NCBI RefSeq assembly: GCF_014874095.1
Contig: NZ_JADBEB010000001.1
Coordinates: 7,688,001 to 7,752,000, forward strand
DNA: 64,000 nucleotides
DNA from: Plantactinospora soyae
GTDB taxonomy: Bacteria > Actinomycetota > Actinomycetes > Mycobacteriales > Micromonosporaceae
Direction: 5' to 3'
Part shown: one piece after another, positions 8,049-16,355 of the stretch
Layout: each line of letters starts with the position of its first letter
Numbering within the stretch: position 1 is the first letter of the stretch
Notes under the pieces: model-generated
Told to the model about the DNA's origin: nothing
Database searches by the model: none
The model's input: the letters and a program-made list of their open reading frames with translations, nothing else
Made by a program: the position numbers and the translations under genes

Positions 8049-8507
8049 ATGTTGAGAAGCGCGTGGGCGCCCGGACCAAGCACCGGCAGCGACGGCCCGA
8101 TGCTGGTCAGCGTCACGGACTTTCAGGCCGACAGGCTGCGCGACCTGCCCGGGATCTTTCGGGCCGGGCTCAGGCTGCGGCGAGCCTGGCCGCAGCTGGC
8201 CGGCGCGGTGGGGATGTGGCTCTGGGCCGAACCCTTGGAGCGTAGGTGCGGTTCGGTGTCGATCTGGCAGGACGAAGAAGCCCTACGCGGGTTCGTGGCG
8301 TGGCCAGAGCACGTCAGAATCATGCGGCGGTACCGGAGCCGGGGACAGATCCGAGCCACCAGCTGGTTGGCCGCCCGATCCGATCCTGCCGCCATCTGGG
8401 CCCAGGCCCGCCCGTACCTCTCCGGCAAGGAACTCTGGCGCACAGCGCAGGTGGGTGAGGCTTGTCGTCCCCCGGATGGGCATCATGGGACGAGCCTGCG
8501 CGAATAG
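8049..8507 (+). CDS. Conserved protein, monooxygenase-like (dimeric alpha/beta barrel type), TetR-controlled
   Basis: A 152-residue protein with no signal peptide. The middle (VGMWLWAEP..., GSVSIWQDEEALRGFV, WPEHVRIMRRYRSRG) resembles DUF3291/CrtA-like ferredoxin-fold proteins, in which a strand 'G-S-V-S-x-W' precedes a helix carrying conserved aromatic residues. The reaction cannot be assigned. The start codon is 17 bases from a palindromic operator, and the divergent TetR gene is the probable regulator. ATG 8049 follows GCGGGATC, a weak ribosome-binding site. The family assignment is tentative. Confidence 0.65.
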   Translation: MLRSAWAPGPSTGSDGPMLVSVTDFQADRLRDLPGIFRAGLRLRRAWPQLAGAVGMWLWAEPLERRCGSVSIWQDEEALRGFVAWPEHVRIMRRYRSRGQIRATSWLAARSDPAAIWAQARPYLSGKELWRTAQVGEACRPPDGHHGTSLRE

Positions 8508-8556
8508 GTAGGGCACCCGTCCGCCTGGATGGCGGTCTGTGTGACGACGGATCTGG

Positions 8557-8745
8557 TCAGCGAGCCGGCAGGCTCCGGACGAACGCGCGCCACGCCTTCG
8601 GATCGAACCCGAGGGCCGGGCCCTGTCGATCCTTGCTGTCCCGGACGCCGACCACGCCGGGCAGGTTGTCGGCGACCTCCACACAGTCGCCGCCGTTGTT
8701 GCCGCTCCGCGTGCTCTTGCGCCAGATGGCGCCGGTCAGGTCCAT
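8557..8745 (-). CDS. DUF397 domain protein
   Basis: A 62-residue protein with the DUF397 signature: W-x-K-S-T-R-S-x-N-N-G-G-D-C-V-E-V-A, then VRDSKDRQGPALGFD and W-x-x-F. DUF397 proteins are nearly always paired with an XRE-family regulator in actinomycetes and are thought to act with it, in development or as a toxin-antitoxin-like partner. Here its start overlaps the end of the XRE gene by 10 bases, indicating translational coupling. Confidence 0.92.
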   Translation of the reverse strand: MDLTGAIWRKSTRSGNNGGDCVEVADNLPGVVGVRDSKDRQGPALGFDPKAWRAFVRSLPAR

Positions 8746-9530
8746 GACGTCGCTACCTTCTTGATCAGTTCAAGCGATTGGTCCACCGGAAGCGCATAGC
8801 CTTTGATCCGCTCCCACCTACCGGCGAGGGTAGCAATCTCGTCGGCTCCGTCGACAATTCGCGCGGCGAGCTGGTTGTCCGCGTGGCCGACGCGCCGGTT
8901 GTCCGGCAGGTCCGCCAGGATGAACGGCCCGCCATATCCCGGGTACATCCCGACACCGGTCGGGACCACCTGAAGTTGGACGTTAGGCATCTGTGCGCAG
9001 GTCAGGATGCGTGCGAGTTGCTCGGACATCATCGACGCGGCCTCCTCCGCGCCCCTCTCGATCACCGCCTGATCGAGAACGGCAGTGATCAGCGGCGGGC
9101 GCTCCTTGGTGAGGATGGACTGTCGCTCAAGCCGGGCCGCGACAAGCTGGTCCACCTCGTCCGGTGTAAGCCGCTCCCCGGCCAGCGTCGCCCGCGCGTA
9201 CGTCTCGGTCTGCAAGAGTCCTGGCACGTACGCCGGCCCGAACCAGCGGAGCGCGATCGCACGCCGTTCGATCTCCAGCCAGTCGCGGAACCACACGGGC
9301 GCCGTTCCGTCCCTGACCAACTCTTCCCACATCTCGACGAGCAGCCCGCCCGCGCCGAGCTCGTCGTCGACCGCCCGAAGGTAGTCCGCCTTGATGGGCT
9401 TGGCCCCGGTCTCCACCGCGCTCACATACGTGTCGGAGAAATGGATCCGTTCGCCGAGAGCCGTCTGCGTCAGGCCGGCAGCCACTCGGCGTCGCTTCAT
9501 TTCGCGCAGCAGAAACTCCAAAGGTGACAT
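8736..9530 (-). CDS. XRE-family regulator with DUF5753 domain
   Basis: 264 residues. The N-terminal helix-turn-helix at ~5-65 (MKRRRVAAGLTQTALGERI, then FSDTYVSAVETG) is followed by the DUF5753 domain (WFRDWLEIERRA, WFGPAYVPGLLQTETYARA, VLDQAVIERG, LQVVPTGVGMYPG, ADNQLAARI), characteristic of actinomycete XRE/DUF397 pairs such as the WhiJ-like systems. ATG 9530 was chosen; GTG 9536 two codons upstream is equally possible. The long open frame further upstream is not similar to the family. The gene is coupled to the DUF397 gene. Confidence 0.92.
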   Translation of the reverse strand: MSPLEFLLREMKRRRVAAGLTQTALGERIHFSDTYVSAVETGAKPIKADYLRAVDDELGAGGLLVEMWEELVRDGTAPVWFRDWLEIERRAIALRWFGPAYVPGLLQTETYARATLAGERLTPDEVDQLVAARLERQSILTKERPPLITAVLDQAVIERGAEEAASMMSEQLARILTCAQMPNVQLQVVPTGVGMYPGYGGPFILADLPDNRRVGHADNQLAARIVDGADEIATLAGRWERIKGYALPVDQSLELIKKVATSWT

Positions 9531-9782
9531 TCCCACGATTCCCCCAGTTCCTCGGATCGGGCAGCACGATCCCCGGCGGTCCTCGGACTCCCCTGATGTG
9601 TCGTTCTCGCTACCGACCATAGGGCCTGTTCGTCCAGGGTGGAAGGTAGGCGCACCCGCTCGGAATCCGACAGGGACAAGGCTCGTTAATGGACGGGCGG
9701 GTGCTGTCGGCGGGGGCGACGCCAGGCTTATCGAACAGATCATGGCGTCGTCCCCGCTTCCATTTCGGCGACAGGAGACGAC

Positions 9783-10148
9783 ATGCGACGACCACGTCAG
9801 ACCAAGCCGTACCATCGGCGCTATTGGCGCTATCTGTGGCGGTACTGCCGATGCGGGTACCGCTGGCGCTGCCCGGACTCGGTCGAGCGGGTGCCGATGC
9901 CCTACGAACCCACGGTGCCGCCACTCGACCGCCCCGCCCATCAGAAGATCGTCCGCGCGGCGGCGCCGGTGCCGACGAGGCCGGAGGCCCTGGCCCCGTT
10001 GGTGCCGGTGATGCCGGATGCTCCGGTTCCGCCGGGGCGCATCCGGCCGACCAATCGGCGCACCGGCGCGTACTCCTCGGGCCGGAATGCGCTGCTGACG
10101 AGCGCGCCAGCAAACCGGGCGCGGCATGCCGAGCGCGGCCAGGGCTGA
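9783..10148 (+). CDS. Small basic protein with CxC / W-rich N-terminus
   Basis: A 121-residue protein. The N-terminus is Arg/Tyr/Trp-rich with a cysteine trio (HRRYWRYLWRYCRCGYRWRC), then a proline-rich tail without predicted structure. It appears to be a recurrent partner of the short 'CRACG-PWPC' gene that follows, usually upstream of or divergent from XRE regulators in Micromonosporaceae (recalled). The cysteines could bind zinc. Function unknown. The start is preceded by GACAGGAGACGAC, a good ribosome-binding site. Confidence 0.65.
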   Translation: MRRPRQTKPYHRRYWRYLWRYCRCGYRWRCPDSVERVPMPYEPTVPPLDRPAHQKIVRAAAPVPTRPEALAPLVPVMPDAPVPPGRIRPTNRRTGAYSSGRNALLTSAPANRARHAERGQG

Positions 10149-10238
10149 GCGCGCCGTGCCCGGGGTCGGCACCACGCCTTGCCGGCCGGCGGACACGGGC
10201 ACCGTGCTGCGGAAGTCGGCGTCGGATCTGGCCGCATC

Positions 10239-10490
10239 ATGACGCTCCGCCCCTTCGCGCGATTCCGAGCGCACACCCATACCCGTCCGCTTTTCCTCTG
10301 TCGCGCCTGCGGCGGCCCCTGGCCGTGTCAGCCCGCGCGCCTGGCACTGTTGGCCATCTATCGCGAGGACCCGGCCGGCCTACGGAACTGCCTGACCGGG
10401 CGACTGATGATCGCCTTAGCCGACCAGCCCGGGACCGACCCGACCGCTCTGAGAGCCCGCTTTCTCGGGTGGATACCACCGGATCCCTGA
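10239..10490 (+). CDS. Small CRACG-x-PWPC protein, possible zinc-ribbon-like
   Basis: An 83-residue protein containing LFLCRACGGPWPCQPARLALL, that is C-x2-C-x5-C, followed by helices ending in LRARFLGWIPPDP. Short proteins with this motif are widespread in actinomycetes near XRE/DUF397 genes and are sometimes mislabelled flavin reductase. The cysteines suggest metal binding; no function is established. ATG 10239 starts directly before the conserved part; the frame stays open upstream to 10179 with no similarity. A hairpin terminator follows. Confidence 0.75.
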   Translation: MTLRPFARFRAHTHTRPLFLCRACGGPWPCQPARLALLAIYREDPAGLRNCLTGRLMIALADQPGTDPTALRARFLGWIPPDP

Positions 10491-10508
10491 AAGCCCGGCA
10501 CATAAAAG

Positions 10509-10539
10509 CCCGCCCCGGTCTCACCCGGCCCGGGGCGGG
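10509..10539 (+). terminator. Hairpin terminator
   Basis: A 10-bp inverted repeat CCCGCCCCGG / CCGGGGCGGG with an 11-base loop begins 18 bases after the stop codon of the CRACG-PWPC gene. Confidence 0.7.
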
Positions 10540-10627
10540 TTGGGCCAGGTCGGTGAGCTGAGGCTCCACGTCAGCGACTGCATGCTGCCGCCGTACGCCG
10601 TTGCCGCTGGCGGCTATACACGAAGAG

Positions 10628-11029
10628 GTGCAGACCGTCGTTGTCCTCATGGCACTGTCGTTCGGGCGTACGTTCCTGGACCAGGAACTCCCGACCGGGG
10701 CGGTACACGTCGTCCCCGATCCAGACGTCAAACGGCACCGGGACCGGGAACTGGCCGGGCAGGTCGAGCGGATCCTCGCGACCGGTCGAGACGTGGTCGT
10801 CGACGCCCCTTCGCACGGCGGCCGACGCGCCGTCATGCTGGTCGCGGCGGACCGTGGCGCGCGGGTGGTCGGCTACTGGGCCCGGCCGCCGAAGGTCGGC
10901 ATGCCCGGGCTCCTCGAGCTGCAACCGGAGTACAGCCAGCTGACCCGGCGACCACGCCGGGCCGACGGGTTCGACCTGCTCTACGAGGTGGTGGACCCGG
11001 ACCGTGAGTACCACCTCAGGGAACTCTGA
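10628..11029 (+). pseudogene. Degenerate AAA/polynucleotide-kinase-like protein lacking the P-loop
   Basis: 133 codons from GTG 10628. The order VQTVVVL...TFLDQEL, GRDVVVDAPSHGGRR, ARVVGYW, and a C-terminal GFDLLYEVV matches small polynucleotide-kinase-like ATPases, whose usual layout is VVVLxGxxGSGKSTFxxxxF, xxGRDVVVDATN, RVVGYxF, GFDxLYEV. Here the Walker A segment is replaced by MALSFGRTFL, with no GxxGSGKS/T, and the stretch between RVVGYW and the C-terminus is too short. The frame is intact, so it may be a vestigial protein or a non-kinase derivative. The start codon is uncertain (TTG 10601 is also possible). Confidence 0.55.
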
Positions 11030-11131
11030 GGCGGTCCGACGACGGACCCGGTCACTTCTTGAGAATCGTGTACATCGCCGGAGTGTGGTTCGGCTTCGCC
11101 GCCGAAGACCCACTCGAGGTGCCCTTCCCGA

Positions 11132-11463
11132 GCGCCGAGGCTCTCGGCGGTGGACGACGGCAGCGTGGCGACGCCGAGCGCCTCGGCGTTGAAGGTGTCG
11201 CCTTGCAGGACGTACGAGCGGAGCACGACCTGCAGCGGCAGCTTCGAGCCGTCGTTGATGTACAGCATCGCGTTGAAGAAGTTGTTCCAGTACTGGACCG
11301 CGTAGAACATCCTGACCACCGCGATGACGGCCTTCGACAGCGGCAACACGATCCGCAGCAGGATGCGCGGATCACCCGCGCCGTCGAGGCGCGCCGCCTC
11401 GTGGAGCTCGTCCGGGATGCCCTGGAAGAAGGCCCGTACGACCGACTGGTTTACGCTCCAGCA
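11132..11463 (-). pseudogene. Fragment of a carbohydrate ABC transporter permease (MalG/LplC type)
   Basis: Reading leftward from 11463, an open stretch gives AFFQGIPDELHEAARLDGAG, the EAA loop that docks the ATPase in sugar ABC permeases, then RIVLPLSKAVIAVV, YAVQYWNNFFNAMLYI and LQVVLRSYVLQG. A stop (TAG) lies immediately upstream in frame, so the N-terminal two-thirds is missing. After VATLPSSTAESLG the family-like sequence ends and the frame runs into unrelated sequence. No partner permease, binding protein or ATPase is nearby. It is a remnant of a lost transporter. Confidence 0.75.
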
Positions 11464-11555
11464 CTATGACCGGTTCGGCGGGAGGTACCCCCCGCCGATC
11501 GCGCAGGCGGACATCGAGATCCCCATCAGCGGCACGTTCTGACCTCGCCGACCTG

Positions 11556-12128
11556 ATGCCCCACAGGCGCTCGCCGGGCCGGGTCCTGGTCGTCACGCTG
11601 CTCGTCGTAACGGCCGGGTGCCTGGCCTGGCGGGTCGCCGTCCTCGCGGGCCTGGAGGCCCACTTCGGCAGCGGCTTCGACGAGCAGCGCTTCAACCGGC
11701 TGCAGCAGGAGTACGACCGCCGCGAGGACGCCTTCGCCCAGGCCGACGCCCGGATGCGGAAGCTGATCGCGGAACACCCCCGCGCCGAACGCATCGACTG
11801 GAGCCGGTACCGGACCTGCGTCCGCGAGCCCGGCCGCCCCTCCGACACGTGCACGACGACGCCCCCGCGCGACCAGAAGGTGTACGACGCCCTCTGGGGC
11901 GTCAGCGTGATCCTCTACCAGCCCAAGGACGGGGGCCGCACGTTCTACCGCTTCTACCACGAGGACCCCCCGCGCTACACGATCATGCGCGCCCCCGAGG
12001 ACACCGCGGAGGAGGCCGAGGAGTACGCGGACGCCCACGGCTTCCGCTCCACCCGCCCCCTCGGGCCCGGCTGGACGGTCCTCGGCCCGATCGACGACAT
12101 CGGCCGCGAGGAGAAGCAGTTCCCGTAG
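11556..12128 (+). CDS. Hypothetical membrane-anchored protein
   Basis: 190 residues with a short basic N-terminus and one hydrophobic segment (VLVVTLLVVTAGCLAWRVAVLAG), then a polar, charged extracytoplasmic part with a helical Glu/Arg-rich region (FNRLQQEYDRREDAFAQADARM) and two cysteines (YRTCV, DTCTT). No family was recognised. Codon bias at the third position is strong (nearly all G/C), so it looks like a real gene. It begins close to the ABC permease remnant and has no obvious partner. ATG 11556 precedes the hydrophobic segment; an upstream ATG at 11466 would add a non-signal-like Arg/Ser stretch. Confidence 0.6.
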   Translation: MPHRRSPGRVLVVTLLVVTAGCLAWRVAVLAGLEAHFGSGFDEQRFNRLQQEYDRREDAFAQADARMRKLIAEHPRAERIDWSRYRTCVREPGRPSDTCTTTPPRDQKVYDALWGVSVILYQPKDGGRTFYRFYHEDPPRYTIMRAPEDTAEEAEEYADAHGFRSTRPLGPGWTVLGPIDDIGREEKQFP

Positions 12129-12275
12129 GAGGGCTCGCGGAACGCTTCGCCGATGCAGCAGGGAAGCAGCAGGCACGAGAGGAGACCCCCACCCACGCCA
12201 CACCCGCGACCTGCACGTTCAGGATGAACACACCTCGCTGGGCGTGCTCCGGACACACGCCGACGAGCCGACCGG

Positions 12276-13700
12276 TCAGCCGAGTCGGAAGTCGATGACC
12301 CGGATCGGGGACGGGGTGCTGCCGCTGGACGCCCGCTGGTACATGATCGACAGAATCGCGTCGCTCTCCACCCGGGTCCGGTCCACCACGATCTCGCCGA
12401 AGGCATTCAGGCCGGCGCCGTCGAAGCGTACGGTCCAGTCGGTGTAACCGCTGGCCTTGCTGGCGGTGACGATCCGGCCGTACGGCAGCACGACGTAGGC
12501 GTTGTCGGCGGCGTCGAGCACGAGTTGGGACCGGCCCATGGCGTTCAGCGCGACCGGGATCTCGACCTTTCGCCAGACTCCCGAGGAGTTGCGGAGCAGG
12601 TGGAAGGCCCTGCCGTTGGCGCGGCGCGCGGACGCGTACGAGGTGACGCAGGAGGTGAACCGGCCGGGCACGTAGCTGATGATCACGTGCGGGTTGCCCG
12701 CCGAGTCGACGTCCTGGCTCTCCTGGTTGATCAGGGCGTAGTTCGGCGGCAGCGGATCGATCACGAGTCCCGGGCTGGCGATCGAGACCAGGCTTCCCGA
12801 GCCGGTGCTGCCGACGACGGTCCCGGCGTTGTTGCGCCAGGTCCGGCCCTGGTCGTCGCTGTAGACGTATCCGGTGTCGTGGTTGGTGAGGCCGCCGCTG
12901 TTGCAGGTGACCGCCGAGTTGCCCTCCCGCCAGGTGAACGCGGCGTGCAGCCGACCACCCGGGCCGTAGGTGAGCCCGTGCAGGTACATGTTCCGGGTGG
13001 TGCTGGTGGCGCCGTTGGCGGCGTACGACCCGGTCGCCGACTGCCAGCGGCCGAGCCGGCGCCAGGTCGAGCCGTCGTACTCGGCGAGTTCGTTCGTGCC
13101 GTTGCCGGAACGGCCGGTGCGGTAGCTGAGCTGTAGCCGGTTACCGGGGGCGAGACGGAACTGCGGGTACGTCATGGCGCCCAGCCCGATGCCGTCGAGG
13201 CTGCGTTGCACCGCGCCGAACCGGCTGGCTACCCAGGTGCGCGAGCCCGGCGAGGAGGCGAGTCCGGCCTCGGACTTGAGGTAGTGGATGTCGGTGTCGT
13301 GGGTGTCCATCGCGATGTGCAGCCGGCCGTCCCCGGGAGAGATGCCCAGGGAGATGGAGTTGTGCGAGTCGTTCGTCGTCAACTGGTGCGACAGCCGGAG
13401 GGTCTGCCACGCTCCGGACGGGAGCTGGCGGCGGGCGATCACCGCGTGCCGGGTCGACGTGTACCAGGCGGCGTACTGGTATCCGGCGTGGCTGACCAGC
13501 CCGTCGGCGTAGGAGGCGTTGTTCACCAGGCCGTCGTACGAGACGAAGTAGAGCGCCGTGGCGTCGAGCTGGGTGTCGCCCAGCCGGGTGACCGGCGGAG
13601 CCGCCGCCAACGCCCGGCCCGGCGCGATCATTGTTCCGGCGACCACCGCGAGGGTGACGGACACGGCCAGCACGGCCCGGCGGGACGACGGGGCGGACAT
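12276..13700 (-). CDS. Secreted BNR-4 repeat protein (possible polysaccharide lyase-type propeller)
   Basis: 474 residues with a clear signal peptide (SSRRAVLAVSVTLAVVAGT, then ALAAAP). The rest matches BNR-4 proteins: YVSYDGLVNN-like start, HAVIARRQLPSGAWQ, NDSHNSISLGISPGDGRLHI, DTHDTDIHYLKS, GAMTYPQFRLAPGNRL, a set of strands predicting a seven-bladed propeller. Relatives include ulvan and other polysaccharide lyases, in which the conserved His/Tyr/Arg cluster is catalytic. The true substrate is unknown, but a secreted carbohydrate-acting role fits. It stands alone; its promoter probably lies in the AT-richer stretch 13740-13790. Confidence 0.85.
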   Translation of the reverse strand: MSAPSSRRAVLAVSVTLAVVAGTMIAPGRALAAAPPVTRLGDTQLDATALYFVSYDGLVNNASYADGLVSHAGYQYAAWYTSTRHAVIARRQLPSGAWQTLRLSHQLTTNDSHNSISLGISPGDGRLHIAMDTHDTDIHYLKSEAGLASSPGSRTWVASRFGAVQRSLDGIGLGAMTYPQFRLAPGNRLQLSYRTGRSGNGTNELAEYDGSTWRRLGRWQSATGSYAANGATSTTRNMYLHGLTYGPGGRLHAAFTWREGNSAVTCNSGGLTNHDTGYVYSDDQGRTWRNNAGTVVGSTGSGSLVSIASPGLVIDPLPPNYALINQESQDVDSAGNPHVIISYVPGRFTSCVTSYASARRANGRAFHLLRNSSGVWRKVEIPVALNAMGRSQLVLDAADNAYVVLPYGRIVTASKASGYTDWTVRFDGAGLNAFGEIVVDRTRVESDAILSIMYQRASSGSTPSPIRVIDFRLG

Positions 13701-13862
13701 GGGAACTCCCTCGCGCCGGGCGCCCAGACGAGGGCGGACGCCATCAAATGAATGGATTCAAAGTACATCCACATCTGTCAATCTGGAAGTCGTCGACGCT
13801 GCCCTGCCGTTCTCCGGGACCGTCCGTTCGGCGTGGCCCTGCTGATCCGGCCGGCCCTGGCG

Positions 13863-14666
13863 TCAGGCCGCCCCCGCACGCTGGTTCGCGACAAGGGTCA
13901 GCAGGGCGGCATGCGTCTGCTCGTCGGCGGCGATGACGAGACCGCCCGCACCGGTGTCCAGCGGCTGGCCGTCGATCCCGGTCACCACGCAGCCGGCTGC
14001 CTGGCAGAGCGCGATGCCCGCCGCGAAGTGGACGCTGTCGTGCTGGTGTCCGTCGGTGACGTAGGCGGCACGTCGGCCGGCAGCGACCCAGGCCACCGCC
14101 AGGGTGGTGGAGACGACGCGTGGACGGAACTGCTCCACGAACCCCTTGTCGGCAAGTAACCGGGCGGCCTGGAAGCCCGGTTCGTTGGGGAACGGCGGAT
14201 CGAGATTGACGTCCACCAGCCTCGACCCGGCCGACGGGACGAGCCGCTCGTCCACGCCCTCGCGCCGCACGTTCGAGCCGGCGCCGTCGGTCCAGAACAC
14301 CTCGTTGCTGAACGGGTCCGCCGAGGCCGCCACGACGACCTGCGTTCCGGTTCGCAGGGCCACGTTGACCGATACCAGCATGTTGCGTACGGCGTAGTTC
14401 AGCGTTCCGCACAACGGGTCGACCAACCACATGCGTCCGTTTCCGCCGGTCCCCGTGCGTCCGCTCTCCTCACCCACCACGACGTCGTCCGGCCGGGCGG
14501 CGCGCAGGACGTCGAGGATGGCCCGCTCCGCCTCGATGTCGGCCGTCGTGGCGAAGTCCCCGCCCGACTTGTCGAAGCGGGTCAGCGATGTCCCGTAGTG
14601 GGAGCGCACAATGGCAGCCCCTGCCTCTGCCGCCTCGATGACCAGATCCCGGTCGTTGATCGCCAT
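13863..14666 (-). CDS. Inositol-monophosphatase-like protein with altered metal-binding residues
   Basis: 267 residues with the IMPase/FBPase fold: TTADIEAER (~40-48), GEESG (~65-69), DPLCGTLNYA (83-92) and a C-terminal DSVHFAAGIALCQAAGC. In active IMPases the third motif reads DPLDGT or DPIDGT and the fourth WDxAAG. Here the second Asp is Cys86, and WD is replaced by VH (V212-H213). The GEE pair and the first Asp are retained. The same DPLCGT form is recalled from other actinomycete relatives, so this is probably a stable subfamily rather than decay. It may not be an ordinary Mg2+-dependent phosphatase. ATG 14666 gives the normal N-terminus. Confidence 0.85.
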   Translation of the reverse strand: MAINDRDLVIEAAEAGAAIVRSHYGTSLTRFDKSGGDFATTADIEAERAILDVLRAARPDDVVVGEESGRTGTGGNGRMWLVDPLCGTLNYAVRNMLVSVNVALRTGTQVVVAASADPFSNEVFWTDGAGSNVRREGVDERLVPSAGSRLVDVNLDPPFPNEPGFQAARLLADKGFVEQFRPRVVSTTLAVAWVAAGRRAAYVTDGHQHDSVHFAAGIALCQAAGCVVTGIDGQPLDTGAGGLVIAADEQTHAALLTLVANQRAGAA

Positions 14667-14724
14667 GAGACGTACGATATGCCGGGCGGCACCGGGCACG
14701 CACCGCCGGTGAACCCAACCGGCG

Positions 14725-15252
14725 TCAGTCGGGCGCCCCGGACACCGCCTTGATCAGGAAACGGCAGGGGTCTGCGACCTCGTGACGGACTCCGTGGTCG
14801 TCTATGTACTGGTAGCGGTCCAGGTAGCGGCAGTCGGCATCCCGGTATCCGAGCCGACGGTAGAGCGCCGCCGCCCGCGGAATGTGATCGTCGACGCCCA
14901 TTCCGAGCCAGTGCCGGCCGCGCCGTACCGCGAGCCGCTCGGCCACCCGGATGATCGCTGTTCCGATGCCCTGAGACCGTCGGGCGGGAACAACGGCCAA
15001 CCCGTTGATCTCCGGACAGTCGGGGAACCGGTCGCGGACCTCCGCCTCCTTGGCCCCCTGCCACAGGACCTCGCCCGAGCCGACCGGAACATCACCGGAG
15101 TAGGCGATCAGGAACGTGCTGAGACCCTCGCTCTGACGGCGGTAGCGGGCGTCGTGGTAGTGGTTCCGCCCGGTGGGGACGTGCCGCTCCAGTACGACGA
15201 CATCCCGCTGTGTGCATTGTCTGACGATCGTCTGCGGAGGTTCCTCGCCCAC
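14725..15252 (-). CDS. GNAT family N-acetyltransferase
   Basis: A 175-residue single-domain acetyltransferase. The acetyl-CoA binding motif A is clear: INGLAVVPARRSQGIGTAII (R/Q-x-x-G-x-G/A), followed by the alpha-4/beta-6 region with AAALYRRLGYRDAD. The acceptor substrate cannot be inferred. It lies 58 bp downstream of the IMPase-like gene's start on the same strand, so the two may be co-transcribed (acetyltransferase first). ATG 15252 begins just before a plausible first strand. Confidence 0.85.
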   Translation of the reverse strand: MGEEPPQTIVRQCTQRDVVVLERHVPTGRNHYHDARYRRQSEGLSTFLIAYSGDVPVGSGEVLWQGAKEAEVRDRFPDCPEINGLAVVPARRSQGIGTAIIRVAERLAVRRGRHWLGMGVDDHIPRAAALYRRLGYRDADCRYLDRYQYIDDHGVRHEVADPCRFLIKAVSGAPD

Positions 15253-15319
15253 GCCCGACCACGGTAGCGAAAGCCCGCTCCCCGCACCATCCGACCGTGG
15301 CCGGCGTTGTTCGTCGAGC

Positions 15320-15377
15320 GGGCTTCCGTCGCGTCACCTGGAGTCGAAGGGCTTCCGTCGCGTCACCTGGACTCGAT
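15320..15377. repeat. 29-bp tandem duplication at the 3' end of the hydrolase gene
   Basis: Two copies, 15320-15348 and 15349-15377, both start GGGCTTCCGTCGCGTCACCT and differ at two positions near their ends. The second holds the last codons and TGA stop (TCA, 15363-15365) of the minus-strand alpha/beta hydrolase; the first is an extra downstream copy with its own TCA at 15334-15336. Confidence 0.9.
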
Positions 15378-16274
15378 CTGGCCCAGGCGATCGGTGTCCT
15401 GCCCCAGTTCGGCGCTCGCCGTGGCCCAACTGGTGTCCGCGGGGTAGAGCGCGCTGCGCAGGAAGGCCCACGAGAGCCGTTGGACCAGGGCGATCCGCTC
15501 GGGGCTCTCGTCCGTCGTCTCCGTGACGGTGTACCCGGAGACTCCACCCAATGAGTGTTCCGCCCCGAACAGGGTGAGCAGGCTCTTGGTGCCGGGGCTC
15601 AGGAAATAGGCATCCGTGAACCAGTCCGGCCCTCGTACGGTCAGGGCGGACTGGTCCTTGTCCCCCGCGACCACCAGGGCCGGCGTGGTCATCTCCGCGA
15701 AGCCCGGGTTCATGAAGGAGAAGTGTTCGGCGGCGAACGGTGTCAGGTCGGCGCCGCCCGTGCCCGGCACGGCAAGCAGCACCCCGGCCTTGACCCGTGG
15801 GTCGGACATGTCCTCACCCACCAGGCCCTCGGCGTCGAGGACCCGCGCGCCCAGCAGCATGCTCGCGGTCTGGCCACCCCAGGAGTGCCCGGCCGTGGCG
15901 ATGCGGCTGCGGTCCAGCCGTCCGGCGAGGCCGGGAACAGCCGCTTCGATGAGGTCCAACTGGTCGAGGGTGCGGGTCAGATCCTGGACCCGGAAACGCC
16001 AGATCTCCGGATAGCGGGAGTCGTCAGGCGTGACGTTCAGCGTCCGCGAGTCGAGGTGGGTCGGCTGGATGACCACGAAGCCTCGGCCAGCCCAGAAGTC
16101 GACCAGCGGTGCGTAGCCGTCCAGCGACGAGCCGAAGCCGTGGGAGAAGACGAGAACGGGCAGATCGTCGCCGGTCGCCGGCGCGGAGACCCGTACCCGC
16201 AGGTCCTCGCCGCGGCCCGGCGCGGGCAGCAGCACCGGACGGACCGAGACGACGACTTCGTCGGGATGGTTCAT
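15363..16274 (-). CDS. Alpha/beta hydrolase (chlorophyllase / PAF-acetylhydrolase-like)
   Basis: 303 residues. Oxyanion segment VLVFSHGFGSSLDGYA (~40-55) and nucleophile elbow TAGHSWGGQTAS (~128-138) are visible, with a long insertion after the elbow (FAAEHFSFMNPGFAEMTTP). A catalytic Asp is likely in VVAGDKDQS and a His in GAEHSLGG. The cytosolic enzyme probably cleaves an ester or lipid. It is divergent from a TetR gene, with two near-identical operators between the start codons, so it is likely a repressor-controlled detoxification enzyme. Its 3' end has a stop-carrying duplication. Confidence 0.88.
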   Translation of the reverse strand: MNHPDEVVVSVRPVLLPAPGRGEDLRVRVSAPATGDDLPVLVFSHGFGSSLDGYAPLVDFWAGRGFVVIQPTHLDSRTLNVTPDDSRYPEIWRFRVQDLTRTLDQLDLIEAAVPGLAGRLDRSRIATAGHSWGGQTASMLLGARVLDAEGLVGEDMSDPRVKAGVLLAVPGTGGADLTPFAAEHFSFMNPGFAEMTTPALVVAGDKDQSALTVRGPDWFTDAYFLSPGTKSLLTLFGAEHSLGGVSGYTVTETTDESPERIALVQRLSWAFLRSALYPADTSWATASAELGQDTDRLGQIESR

Positions 16275-16355
16275 GGGTGTTTCTCCTTGGAGAGGTGGTC
16301 CGAGGTAGGGGGCGTGGCCTGGCCACGGAGCGCGCGCTCTGGCATCATGAACAAG

